From Salinimonas chungwhensis DSM 16280 (lineage in GTDB: Bacteria; Pseudomonadota; Gammaproteobacteria; Enterobacterales; Alteromonadaceae): a stretch of 64,000 bases of DNA. Numbering within the stretch: position 1 is the stretch's first letter; every line of letters starts with the position of its first letter. Below are positions 32,101 to 37,430 of the stretch, piece after piece. The notes below the pieces were generated by a model. It saw only the letters and a list, made by a program, of their open reading frames with translations. It was not told the DNA's origin and did no database searches. The position numbers and the translations under genes are program-made. The DNA lies in contig NZ_KB899385.1 of assembly GCF_000378185.1 (NCBI RefSeq), positions 1 to 64,000 on the forward strand, given 5' to 3'.

Positions 32101-33873
32101 GGTACTGACATCAGAAAGTCGATGAGTGACCTGTATGTAAATTTGTATGTATTGGCGCCTGATGAGCTTAAAAAACTTGGCGTAGATAACTTCGATGCCT
32201 TTATGTCAGTATTTGGTGAAGTAGTTACTACCATCGAAGCTAATCCAGAAGGAACCGGATATAGAGAAAACTCACGCTTGGCCAAGTTCAACAATTTACC
32301 TGAGCTGGGTCAGTTATATAGAACTGTCGCCGATGTCGTTACAGCTGAGATGGCAGGTGTGGAAAAGCCTGAGTCAACTAAGATTGGTGTCAAATGCCAA
32401 GGTAATGAATTCTTCTCAGCTTATATGAAAGACATAGGTAAGCGGGCTACCTCATTTCGCCAAGGCTCTAAAGAAGAAACCTGGTTTGCAATACAGCACT
32501 CTTCACAATTAGCAGCAATGGATATGCGCTGTGTTGACCCAACTATACCTGAAGCACCGGGCTGTAAAATTTCGAAAGCAGCTCAAAATATCTTGGCTGA
32601 ACATAAACCAGAAAGCGAGACACCCAGAGCCCAATTGGTATTTATTGACCGGTTTGTTAATCCAACTGCAGCTGGGTTTAGCGTGTATGACACTCTCATC
32701 GATAAATTAGTTGATGGGGGTATTCCTCGAGACAAAATTATCGACAGCCGGCAAGTTGTCAGTGAGTCCCAGAAAAAAGATTTTGAGGATGGCATGAATA
32801 GTGGCAAATATCTTGTTGCCATTGGAACCACTGAGCGATTTGGTGTTGGGAACAACATTCAAACGAACTTAGTTGCCATGCACGAATTGACTCCACCTTG
32901 GAACCCAAGAGACTTAGAGCAACGGTTAGGAAGAATTGAGCGCCACGGAAATTTAAACGATGAAGTAAATGTTTATCGGTATACCACCGAAAATAGCTTT
33001 GATTTGTTTCAGTGGGAGACAATGAAACGCAAAGCTTCCTTTATCATGCAAACTAAGCTGGAACCACACTTGGCTCCACGCGAATATACCGAAGAAGCAG
33101 ACGCCACTTACAGTGAAATGATGGCCATTGCTACTGGGAATACGTTGATCAAAGATAAAATAGAGGTTGATGCTGATCTGCAACGCTTAGAGCGTCTGAA
33201 ACGCTCTCACATAGATGGAAAGCGACAGATGCAAGGTTCTATTACTTATTCAGAAAGGTTCATTGTGACGCAGCATAAGCATCTTGAATTTATCCAGACA
33301 TTTATTGATAAGCTACCGGATAACTCGAGCTTTGAATTTGAAGGTAAGTCATTTGGTCAGGACCTGAAAGGTGGTGCAGAAGCCATAAAGTCTGTTTTTA
33401 AAAAGATGGAGGGTAATAAGTCACCTCAACTTATCGTGAATGCCGGCAAATTTGGTGATTTAGAGCTTAAATTTAGACTAGAAGAAAGATCTGATGGCAA
33501 AAAGGGATATACGCTGAAAGCCTACGTTGGCAAAGAGACTGTGAAAGTTTCAAATAACGCCTATGTTGGTGCACAATTATCAGATCTCCCTACCCTTTTA
33601 CCGCGACTTTTAGAGGAGAAAGAAAGTTGCCTAGCTCAGATCAGTAAAGAGGAAAATAGAATAGAAAGCCTTAAACAAGAGCTTCATCAGCCATTCGAAA
33701 AGGAATCAGAGCTATTAACGCTTACGAACCGTGCGGAGCAACTTAATAAGCAACTCCTACAAGCTGCTAATGAGGCATCTAATAATGACGATGATGTTGA
33801 TTGGGAAACTCTGCTGGGTGAACATAATCAATCGGAACATAACCTAACCAACCAGCCGTCCATGGGAATGTAA
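20125..33873 (+). CDS. 4582-aa polyvalent protein: Toprim, N6-methylase-like and SF2 helicase modules
   Basis: One uninterrupted 4582-codon frame. Visible modules: (1) two pairs of small beta-alpha units near 340-470 and 985-1120 of the type GFVVRGELTQE...GYFDNAEQGFVV; (2) a Toprim-like domain with YAEGMADTLSA at about 766 and VGDND at about 812, as in plasmid TraC-type primases; (3) long acidic linkers (about 1235-1420) and several unknown segments; (4) YTGWGGMPGMF at about 3015, TAFYTPPSI at about 3056 and SNIPFGN near 3148, an N12-class adenine-methylase-like domain with NPPF replaced by NIPF; (5) an SF2 helicase with HGVGTGKS near 3779, VDEAD near 3940 and QRLGRIERHGN near 4265; (6) a C-terminal coiled coil. 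Polyvalent proteins of phages and conjugative elements protect or process incoming DNA, and some are carried to the recipient. No signal peptide. Confidence 0.85.
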   Translation: MNLNKDFITLQITGHNVEKGYIYGILKDGSDAKLTLVQNKNSTAQNFVSALSDSSAKTYAPVGAHIVAYGINTINADSGFISANFASAVTKNPEQKHTFVTPIKVDRKPVARGNGNNRFLTLGASVLDADYTRLQNIKGLRKELTDVLRGSSNKSVPGYSRGFMVRVGHTQPNGQKAVVPYEFYAYPNEKASDAIQRLYDENGGDNKFRRMLARLNREIGKDNAVIEAAGISRVSFNDYGNPNNLSKYANAQHYKAKIQGQVRQAYSMAAISINKQINRIDSAHPLPRAKIQNSVSGLLGIHNDIDAPSFNSDTPGTANKSLSAGIKGYPLRIEQQLDSSGRLSRFAVTGPRTELDNYKSRIESAAVGVKPFYKEDTNSYIFPAIAYKEVASTLSDLSGTPAIYISEQKKTGKASYIYINGRTDEQPFRKRISNVAKNLSGENVGGAWRFPEKNRLQVEEQLGDLLSQSARPETAIEKKFKPRFPDYAEWQQQKYSLSGNSMKDAHYDQIEKYAEEAGIDWAKTAPNILMPSPDTGTEMFLSNASQKDVFPKQTAHNGSCSVIASTYRYKSKKTDKEHLGIYLQFKNLKMGGGEFFTEFKSGDYDFSLYESERGTGKVKTGGSSPEEIAKREADNQQRLAEKAKREAEQTKKSLQDALMTWGQGIQATGNEPYNVKKGLQSHIELIDLRTAKTPSGSTFSMYQLVDEYGNFTGLQKIYDKGWKDEKGRTTNKVFTEGTVFNDLDTGNPVGTHGRVGIDDGIRPIVYAEGMADTLSAVAATGHFGKIGINKNNLKSVVAVSVHNNPNRDHIVVGDNDRAHKDGNIGAKAALDAAWQNNVKWMIPNFEGMDLSSDPKDINDLHHLAGLEEVQRQIGAAYPAPQNLLEYYNTRLRFENDKTYPAAFEKALKEITERYPQMDKSRIEAGLTFKRTEQNKYQSQVNDSQTKSERSEKSESESTESTETDDVVSEFTAQFPVVIEEKVAPQSQKKYLVIRDHSNGVYADPIATAIEECMPGKQAMYHPGLKSYVAPASLKNVLNSKLHEATGAPANYIGKRLNTEGPGFVVRGELTQEVIDDLESTIGFINGYFDNAEQGFVVENDLAIYLVQEALGNRLTGSHTPASFTASATEFKPQTLVDGSLENRAKELGLKPSDIAKMQAFLIVKEKGLPQDGYWFAGLCAKIKQSEQANGQKASYSSLLHKAYHQASSLFASDTYSDEQFIAAAPVWYFLGDKYDWTGVQEDEASENTDKQEQDVLPAEPVQKPEIESTPENVSTETVSTERTSNNAAPGVESEKPENTVEPIEESQSIEATTNANSKSNVTSSEVSPQSDLFGFISEQEEKNVSNAVEATIPSVENSNSVKREPVEQPLESQDAIKQGDSEKSTIGKQEDTSEHDTTEALEDVQEASSQEVNEQAISEIELRIRKLNDTITLLVENGYSHDEFLDLVSDSPDCIGYEKEDGSFDKTLLQADFRQISLHPIPDLATFKPTSLSAAYYHTYNIVSDNRINELKAFISELMETKGALSEKSFTKYIKGKTSSKGFQSTQPYLSDGEFNEELMNEDILHVTEYKHVNELYRDMRELFKRDLANEEVDSQESEPSVTITLEGQKQSATRLHDSGKASLFQTDETGEYIIQTGDKIELATIENIKNAGSESEPLMLDKIQGEGRGMYVVTKPDTNRVFYTSFGDATALYRRLEASIVDTDDSDVSSSVQPTATQIQQTLSAYFSDQISIDEIVKRVEQKFNVIVDEPTKNIISSAFDKHSESFSDKPVSQSEKLSALQNEMATRAKTEMLFHEFYEDHFKPEGFAYEENPFFSNETGSIDRKSLNASLKDAGFNSLKQMYQDIFDSVVEITHDHYTATKVGGFIPNAGFKKDIDLEVQFENLLKVVRRAEPTTADSQLLPFTDYLGSTNAYQPINQIQGEPLDAIAEPGTTDKYSLDEYLLLADLHHVADVSASNSKVEIAEKIKATWKVRKELTFMSETEIAALDIPTLQEYAEILNVSTTSHNKMYARKIVEKLVELKDATHTKVAQYNYIADAVSSLDKNVALPGYVYRDLSNITDSTVLNISQVTQYKRKQFDNAKIRTELADSLKSINLLSPETRGVLSNVDLSDAYVVGIEEAKYASKAYTYSIPKGTHIDKVQLPLDVSYHTVINDQLLGLNKPLDQFWIAQHGYSPVSPKAMKALSIPVEKFVESTGYLGFRDAKGNSALIRPAKRGFSAIEYDEATGEVNTRRFQYTSEFVELYRAKGYEFSDLDPILDELALDESADKVEQLAFIRNLQDGGLTNDQTDQLASLLTDEIEATAIQKAVVALSRIEASLKQSITEKLTHVAQSIPININANYPSTITALKEAKQMQAEPVMAETNPIAEQAIVETPEPQATVSGGLFDMLDSDAPIDKISEEAEIAAVNEIGEGKLVVHSSGRVGVVSNVDGEQVTVKPDWEYRILQSASARDSLIDKESGRYIFTLEMSEFAKTKDALALDIDIDLLDPRDANGIARIESMPLLHLKEFNSILANDTSSNDRSVLAGNAVSKVQARTAGRLFATGDSELVQENELAALKHFASPDDPSEVIQWYGEELKKTKANVLSRNFEKALSKAVEFGFEPGMDSTHLTVSAADLDIVNEATLLKLASTSTLSEILNQQSPESRYIATRHVRFDELESSEKDVILHGDVRINFIGDKVSYSTSDGSTYPSLNMLLDHHATQETEPVFHAGQELVLIDGENVTIEVVAEDTYPEDGTVMLGEESPTAHRIESVFEYDFREVEARSRQFFDNANGTIKQLLNQPFKNDNNDANIKDFAYNKMAETSVRSMLEEIEANGQHEFMGYELYIAENKYSYIDETQKTDPFETIANAQEAVQTLVNQAREEEQNADAERHRDIHDDVLSGSAEPIASDRQMGGMAEEQNATIAATANQEDRGSRVDDSASTGDRLSRAGSVPSVHKGPSNAGSAQRAPTSERTVTYSYPDNLEDNIGTLPKKIELNIEALRISKLIDEEQREATLEEKDALAHYTGWGGMPGMFDHTNYLYSQQRRQLTELVSAQEYSSIKESALTAFYTPPSIIKEVYFGASKFGFVGGEVSDPSTGIGSFLSTMPEELKENSNVTARELDTVTARIAQQIHGEKIVKQGGFEKTKQPNNYFDLITSNIPFGNYSVFDPDYAQYGYKIHDYFLVKNIDKVKPGGIVAFITSTGTMDKADDAARQHVYKSSDLVASVRLPSKTFSKYANTHVGADVVFFRKRLPGEEPLSSDWLNTETIDAEDRNGDIHTHSINGYYVKNPQMIIGNTVSVRGQYGYELSSLYDGNVAEALHSALEGAPSPKPTRKKDASIVIEETKSEETITLIDDHLRPGSFTMAGDQLGVAVSTYNPETEDYDLTFEPINVKGKKAERLSSLIGIRDHLRAHISLQMQTTGMPEELAESITRLNTLYDQHVKKFENLSESTTKQAFQEDPDYPLLMGLEIVDKSTQKIVKTNVFSERTIGKNSRPTHADSADEAFAISMAWDGTITPSFVSELLGKNWEQITEENVGTLFVDPSQNKWVHRSQYLSGNILEKLESAKAAVELDSSFQQNVEALEEAMPEPVLAEEIKLRLGSGWVPTEIISRFTEMVITGESSPFPGEANPNFKVSLIGADWQVGVSDWTISQNDGRARNRYGTERISASELIQKVLNGSKIEICDTVEDKRVVNIDQTAIANSKAQDIKELFNSWVWNDPERKALLTQVYNNRFNVFVEAKYDGSGIQFTGLSPTFNGKPFTPRQTQRNTIMRYFQEGRALLAHGVGTGKSFELASIAIEGKARNLHQKPVVAVPNNVFGQLSRSIQQHYPNARILSLDPKKMNKTQRHELTSKIATGNWDCVVVAHSTLDKLSAPKQFVDNQLQKQIWELQSVIDNQDSQGTFTNKRAQQKLKNLETKLQKRLDQDSKDNVLYLDQLGIDALLVDEADNFLNLGSPSNMAHVNGVNTQESKRAMNMLFMTRFIQDMNNNRGVVWATGTDIRKSMSDLYVNLYVLAPDELKKLGVDNFDAFMSVFGEVVTTIEANPEGTGYRENSRLAKFNNLPELGQLYRTVADVVTAEMAGVEKPESTKIGVKCQGNEFFSAYMKDIGKRATSFRQGSKEETWFAIQHSSQLAAMDMRCVDPTIPEAPGCKISKAAQNILAEHKPESETPRAQLVFIDRFVNPTAAGFSVYDTLIDKLVDGGIPRDKIIDSRQVVSESQKKDFEDGMNSGKYLVAIGTTERFGVGNNIQTNLVAMHELTPPWNPRDLEQRLGRIERHGNLNDEVNVYRYTTENSFDLFQWETMKRKASFIMQTKLEPHLAPREYTEEADATYSEMMAIATGNTLIKDKIEVDADLQRLERLKRSHIDGKRQMQGSITYSERFIVTQHKHLEFIQTFIDKLPDNSSFEFEGKSFGQDLKGGAEAIKSVFKKMEGNKSPQLIVNAGKFGDLELKFRLEERSDGKKGYTLKAYVGKETVKVSNNAYVGAQLSDLPTLLPRLLEEKESCLAQISKEENRIESLKQELHQPFEKESELLTLTNRAEQLNKQLLQAANEASNNDDDVDWETLLGEHNQSEHNLTNQPSMGM

Positions 33874-33880
33874 ATTTAAA

Positions 33881-33912
33881 TATGCCCTGACACCCCATAG
33901 AGTCAGGGCATA
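33881..33912. terminator. Hairpin after the giant gene
   Basis: TATGCCCTGAC, ten bases, GTCAGGGCATA: a perfect 11-bp stem 8 bases after the stop. It lacks a T-run, so it may be an mRNA-stabilising 3' end rather than a classic terminator. Confidence 0.65.
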
Positions 33913-33916
33913 CAAT

Positions 33917-33939
33917 CCCGATATAACGAGCTTATTTCA
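33917..33939 (+). promoter_or_regulatory. 23-bp intergenic motif, copy D (variant)
   Basis: CCCGATATAACGAGCTTATT then TCA. It keeps CCCGAT and the second TTATT but has ATAAC in place of TTATT. It points toward the coupling-complex operon, whose first start is about 60 bases downstream. Confidence 0.5.
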
Positions 33940-33959
33940 TTGCTTGCCAACCTAAATAC

Positions 33960-33997
33960 AAAGACCATCAACTTGTTACTTTAGCAATGTGGTCTTT
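33960..33997 (+). promoter_or_regulatory. Leader hairpin ending at the start codon
   Basis: AAAGACCA, 22 bases, TGGTCTTT, with the second arm immediately before ATG 33998. No Shine-Dalgarno sequence is evident, so the hairpin could control access to the start. It would also cover the alternative GTG at 33989. Confidence 0.4.
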
Positions 33998-34648
33998 ATG
34001 TCTTATTCAAAGAAAATTAATCCAATACTGAAGCTGTGTCCATTTTGTGGCAGGCGGCTTACCTATGGGTCGTTAGATGATGGTATCAATACCTCCTGCA
34101 AGTGTGGATTTGAAGAGGCACCCGGCTCTCTTTATATTCTTCAGCACCTATCAGATGTCGTTTCTGAGTACACCCAACTCAAGGGAATAACTACGCTACA
34201 AGGTGTTGGCCAAGACAGATACTCAGTTAGCAAAGGGTTTGCTCTTGGCTGCTACGGTTATTTATCAATACTTCAGAAACGAAACGAAGCGATGGTTTTT
34301 GGTGCAAGCGCACAGTCAGCGCTATTTCAAGGCTCTGACTTATTTAGTGTTGTTGAAAGCTCAAAAGGTGTGCTTGGTGAACGTCTTTGCCTGAATATGC
34401 ATGACTACGAGCCAGATGTAATTAAACATCTATTTATCAATCAGCTTATTAGTTTGACCTATGTGATTGATGAAACGATGAATATCAGTAAGCAATCATC
34501 ATTGGAGCGGTCACCAGACACCATCTACATCGAAGATGTGAAGAGTCTTGAAATACACTTACCGGCTAAAGCAACAGTAAAATCAGCACACAAAGAAAAT
34601 GCCCCATCGCAGTTGAGTCTGAACAACACTGACATGGGTATGAACTGA
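33998..34648 (+). CDS. Unknown zinc-ribbon protein heading the coupling-complex operon
   Basis: 216 aa. An N-terminal zinc ribbon (CPFCGRRL at about 14-21 and CKCG at about 34-37) is followed by a globular helical domain without known motif and a disordered tail ending NNTDMGMN, similar to the ends of the two preceding plus-strand products. Start: ATG 33998 preferred over GTG 33989 because it begins the regular reading MSYSKKIN right after a hairpin; neither has a good ribosome site. Its stop overlaps the next ATG as TGATG. As the first gene before icmP and icmO it may bind the coupling complex or load substrates. Confidence 0.7.
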   Translation: MSYSKKINPILKLCPFCGRRLTYGSLDDGINTSCKCGFEEAPGSLYILQHLSDVVSEYTQLKGITTLQGVGQDRYSVSKGFALGCYGYLSILQKRNEAMVFGASAQSALFQGSDLFSVVESSKGVLGERLCLNMHDYEPDVIKHLFINQLISLTYVIDETMNISKQSSLERSPDTIYIEDVKSLEIHLPAKATVKSAHKENAPSQLSLNNTDMGMN

Positions 34649-35496
34649 TGAATTCAGCAGTACAAGATGCTATTGCTTTAGCACTACGTGAGCAATGTTT
34701 GCCTAATGAGATTGAAGATGCCAATGAAGAAGCATCTGCAATTCATCAAAATGACAGTCCTTCTTTAGACCAAAATAAGTCGCGACCTGCGATTGACATA
34801 AGGCGTTCATTTAATGGACTTCGAGTAGGACTACCACTAATAAGTGCCGCCCTGAGTACTTCTGATGAACCTGATGAAGCTCTGGAGCAGATGATGAAGC
34901 TAATCAGAAACCTATCAATAGAATTAATTGGGGACTTGAATGGAAACATTAACCCCGATGACGCCGGGCAAAAGTCAGCAATACTAAGAACTTTAATTTT
35001 AAAAAGCGTAGAGTCTGCGGCCATTAACGATCGACTTGAAGATATTAACGAAAAAACACTCGTGACTCTTATAAACCAAGTGCTTTGTTTAACCGATGTA
35101 ACCGAACAAACAGGGAACAACGTTAGTCATTTTAATGCTCATTATCTCATTTCAACCGGTTTAACAGCAAAAACCTTCATCGACTCCGAGTCCGAATTCA
35201 AAAAGCACACTAAAGCTCTGTTAGATATAACTCATCAGGCGTTTAGCGAAATGCTTAAATACGAAATTGACAACAGTCAATTACAATTTATTCAGCAAAG
35301 TTTTCTGGTTGATTTATCAGCGCTTTATAAACGCATAGTTGAAGACGAAACAAGAAAAAAGAAAGCTGAAACACTAAGTTCCGAAGGTGAGAGCTTGTCA
35401 TTAGTAAAACTTATCGAGAGTCATTATAAGACTTATCTTTGTGGTGTAGTCAACGCAGCAATTAAAAATGCGGAGGTTCGCAATGACAATATTTGA
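34648..35496 (+). CDS. Unknown helical protein of the icmP-icmO operon
   Basis: 282 aa, soluble, acidic and almost wholly helical, no known motif. An N-terminal disordered stretch (about 15-50) precedes a helical core. It overlaps the zinc-ribbon gene by one base and the next gene by 14. IncI plasmids have an unrelated gene (trbB) in the trbA-trbB-trbC coupling operon, and Legionella uses small adaptors (IcmS, IcmW, LvgA) on DotL. An adaptor role here is inference from position only. Confidence 0.65.
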   Translation: MNSAVQDAIALALREQCLPNEIEDANEEASAIHQNDSPSLDQNKSRPAIDIRRSFNGLRVGLPLISAALSTSDEPDEALEQMMKLIRNLSIELIGDLNGNINPDDAGQKSAILRTLILKSVESAAINDRLEDINEKTLVTLINQVLCLTDVTEQTGNNVSHFNAHYLISTGLTAKTFIDSESEFKKHTKALLDITHQAFSEMLKYEIDNSQLQFIQQSFLVDLSALYKRIVEDETRKKKAETLSSEGESLSLVKLIESHYKTYLCGVVNAAIKNAEVRNDNI

Positions 35497-36130
35497 TTGG
35501 TGCTTTCAGTTATTCTTAAATAAATTCGAAAAAGGTAGCATCTATAATGCTAACTTCGAATTTAAAGATAATTATAGTGATGAAATACATGTACGAGAAC
35601 ATCTTTTTAGGGCCTTGAGCATAGAGCAGGCTCAAAGAATTAAGATAAAACTAGAAGCTTATTACAAGAGAGCTTTATCTTCCAAGGGGGCCGCTAGAGA
35701 ATTTGGCTTAAAGCACTCTGACAATGGATTTTTTCTCAATAACTTACAAAGAATTTCAGGCACGCGAAATTTAAAAACAAACTTTAGAAAAGGTCTTATG
35801 CCAGGCGATATACCAATGTTTGCCTTTACTCGGTACAGCTACAACGTTGTATCCGATGGGATAAAAAAAGTTACACGACCCAAACATCAAGAAAGCAACC
35901 AAAAACAACAAATAACTGCTGAAGAAGTCAAAATAATTAAATTTCGACTACTTTGCACATTTGGATTGGGTACAGGCATTTTAGCATCATGCTTGATTTT
36001 ATTCATATACTCTCTGTCAAACGGACATATATGGTCACTGCAAAGCTACTCATCTATATCTATTTTTGTAATCAGCCTGCTGACGTGTATTGCTTGCACT
36101 AAACAATATAAGGGGTTGAATAATGGCTAA
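35483..36130 (+). CDS. Unknown protein with two C-terminal membrane helices
   Basis: 215 aa from the ATG at 35483, chosen for GGAGG at 35472-35476; an in-frame start at 35468 is too early. The cytoplasmic part (about 1-150) is basic and helical with EAYYKRALSSKGAAREFGL. Two membrane helices lie at about 158-182 and 190-207. It overlaps icmP by 8 bases. The membrane anchor next to DotM and DotL suggests a coupling-complex subunit. Not recognised as any Dot/Icm protein. Confidence 0.65.
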   Translation: MTIFDWCFQLFLNKFEKGSIYNANFEFKDNYSDEIHVREHLFRALSIEQAQRIKIKLEAYYKRALSSKGAAREFGLKHSDNGFFLNNLQRISGTRNLKTNFRKGLMPGDIPMFAFTRYSYNVVSDGIKKVTRPKHQESNQKQQITAEEVKIIKFRLLCTFGLGTGILASCLILFIYSLSNGHIWSLQSYSSISIFVISLLTCIACTKQYKGLNNG

Positions 36131-37430
36131 GGGACATGATCCTGATAACGATTACTCACTACTATATGGCGCCGCAGCAATTAGCCTGATGTGCTTCGTG
36201 GGATGGTATTTTTCAAAAGAGTATATCAACTATAGTATTTTGGCATTTGCAAGATTTAATTTTGAAATACTGAGAGTATTGCTTCAAACAGGGGATACTG
36301 GCTCGGCTATTGTTGCTCTATTCGCACCGGGACTGAACTCAGCAAACGCGCCAAATCTAGCTGCAACTATGTATAGCTCAAACCCCAACTTTATGGAATG
36401 GAATGAGACACTCTTGTATCTAGAATTTCTAGGACAAAACCTAAGACCTTTTCTGATCGTTATTTTGGTTTTTTCTGGTGTACGGGTTTGGCGAAGTCAG
36501 CGTCAAAAAGGCCTCACAAAAAAGTACGATCTAGACATGCTTTATAAAAAGGCCGCTCAGTATTACCCGCATCTAAACCCTGTTATAGCTCAGGATTTGA
36601 TAGAACAAGACCCTGATGTTGGAAACCTTGCGAGAGAGAAATCCCCAATAATCAATGCAATTGAAAACGGCTTAGTCTTAGTACATGACGTTGACCATCT
36701 TGATATGCCAACTGACGAAACCATGGTACCTACATTTGATAAGTCACTTAATAAGAAGAAAGGATATTTTTACATAGAAAAAAATCTCACAAATATGGAT
36801 ACCGGTATACCAGTAATACATAGACGGTGCAGCTTTTTGAGAGATAACGCTCAGCTCTATTTTGTACAACAGCTAGGTGAAAAATATACAAGTTGGAGAG
36901 ACATGCGCTTAGAACGGCGAGCTGTTATGGCTATTTGTAGTTTGTTCATGAAAGGGGTCGATTCAGGCGGTGTTAAACAAGCTCTTGAGCTAAACAAAAG
37001 AATAAATGAGCGGTTTACCCTGAAAGGTACAAAAAAACTCACATATATTGATGACGCGGAAATTAATAGCATCATCGAAAGCTGTGAGGATCGTCCACAA
37101 TTCAAACGACTGATAGCAGCACACAGTTACGAGCTTACACTGATTTCCAGCTTTATCGAAGAAGCTAGAACTAAAGGAAAACTTTATTTCAGCAATATGT
37201 ATTGGATAAAACATACTGATCGCGCCCTTTGGTACAACTGTGATCAAGAAGGTGGTCAAAAGGCGTGGAGTGAGTCAGCCGCCGTAAGAGCACACCTTCT
37301 TAGGGAGCGAAGTGTGGGTATGGGTTTAGAAAAACCTCATATTCTTGCAGCGGTGAAAGGCCTGGAAAAGTTTCTCGGCATTACTGAGGGTTGGTTAATC
37401 GCCTCGGGGGAGGATATCAAAGATGCTTGA
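36123..37430 (+). CDS. icmP: IcmP/DotM/TrbA, coupling-complex membrane protein
   Basis: 435 aa, family length about 376-440. Membrane helices near 14-32 and 94-112, then a large cytoplasmic domain. The DotM-typical RRCSFLRDNAQLYFVQQLGEKY region and C-terminal HTDRALWYNCDQEGG...AWSESAAVRAHLLRE are strongly family-like; in Legionella this domain contacts DotL and receives substrates. Overlaps icmO by 8 bases, the usual DotM-DotL gene pair. Confidence 0.9.
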   Translation: MAKGHDPDNDYSLLYGAAAISLMCFVGWYFSKEYINYSILAFARFNFEILRVLLQTGDTGSAIVALFAPGLNSANAPNLAATMYSSNPNFMEWNETLLYLEFLGQNLRPFLIVILVFSGVRVWRSQRQKGLTKKYDLDMLYKKAAQYYPHLNPVIAQDLIEQDPDVGNLAREKSPIINAIENGLVLVHDVDHLDMPTDETMVPTFDKSLNKKKGYFYIEKNLTNMDTGIPVIHRRCSFLRDNAQLYFVQQLGEKYTSWRDMRLERRAVMAICSLFMKGVDSGGVKQALELNKRINERFTLKGTKKLTYIDDAEINSIIESCEDRPQFKRLIAAHSYELTLISSFIEEARTKGKLYFSNMYWIKHTDRALWYNCDQEGGQKAWSESAAVRAHLLRERSVGMGLEKPHILAAVKGLEKFLGITEGWLIASGEDIKDA

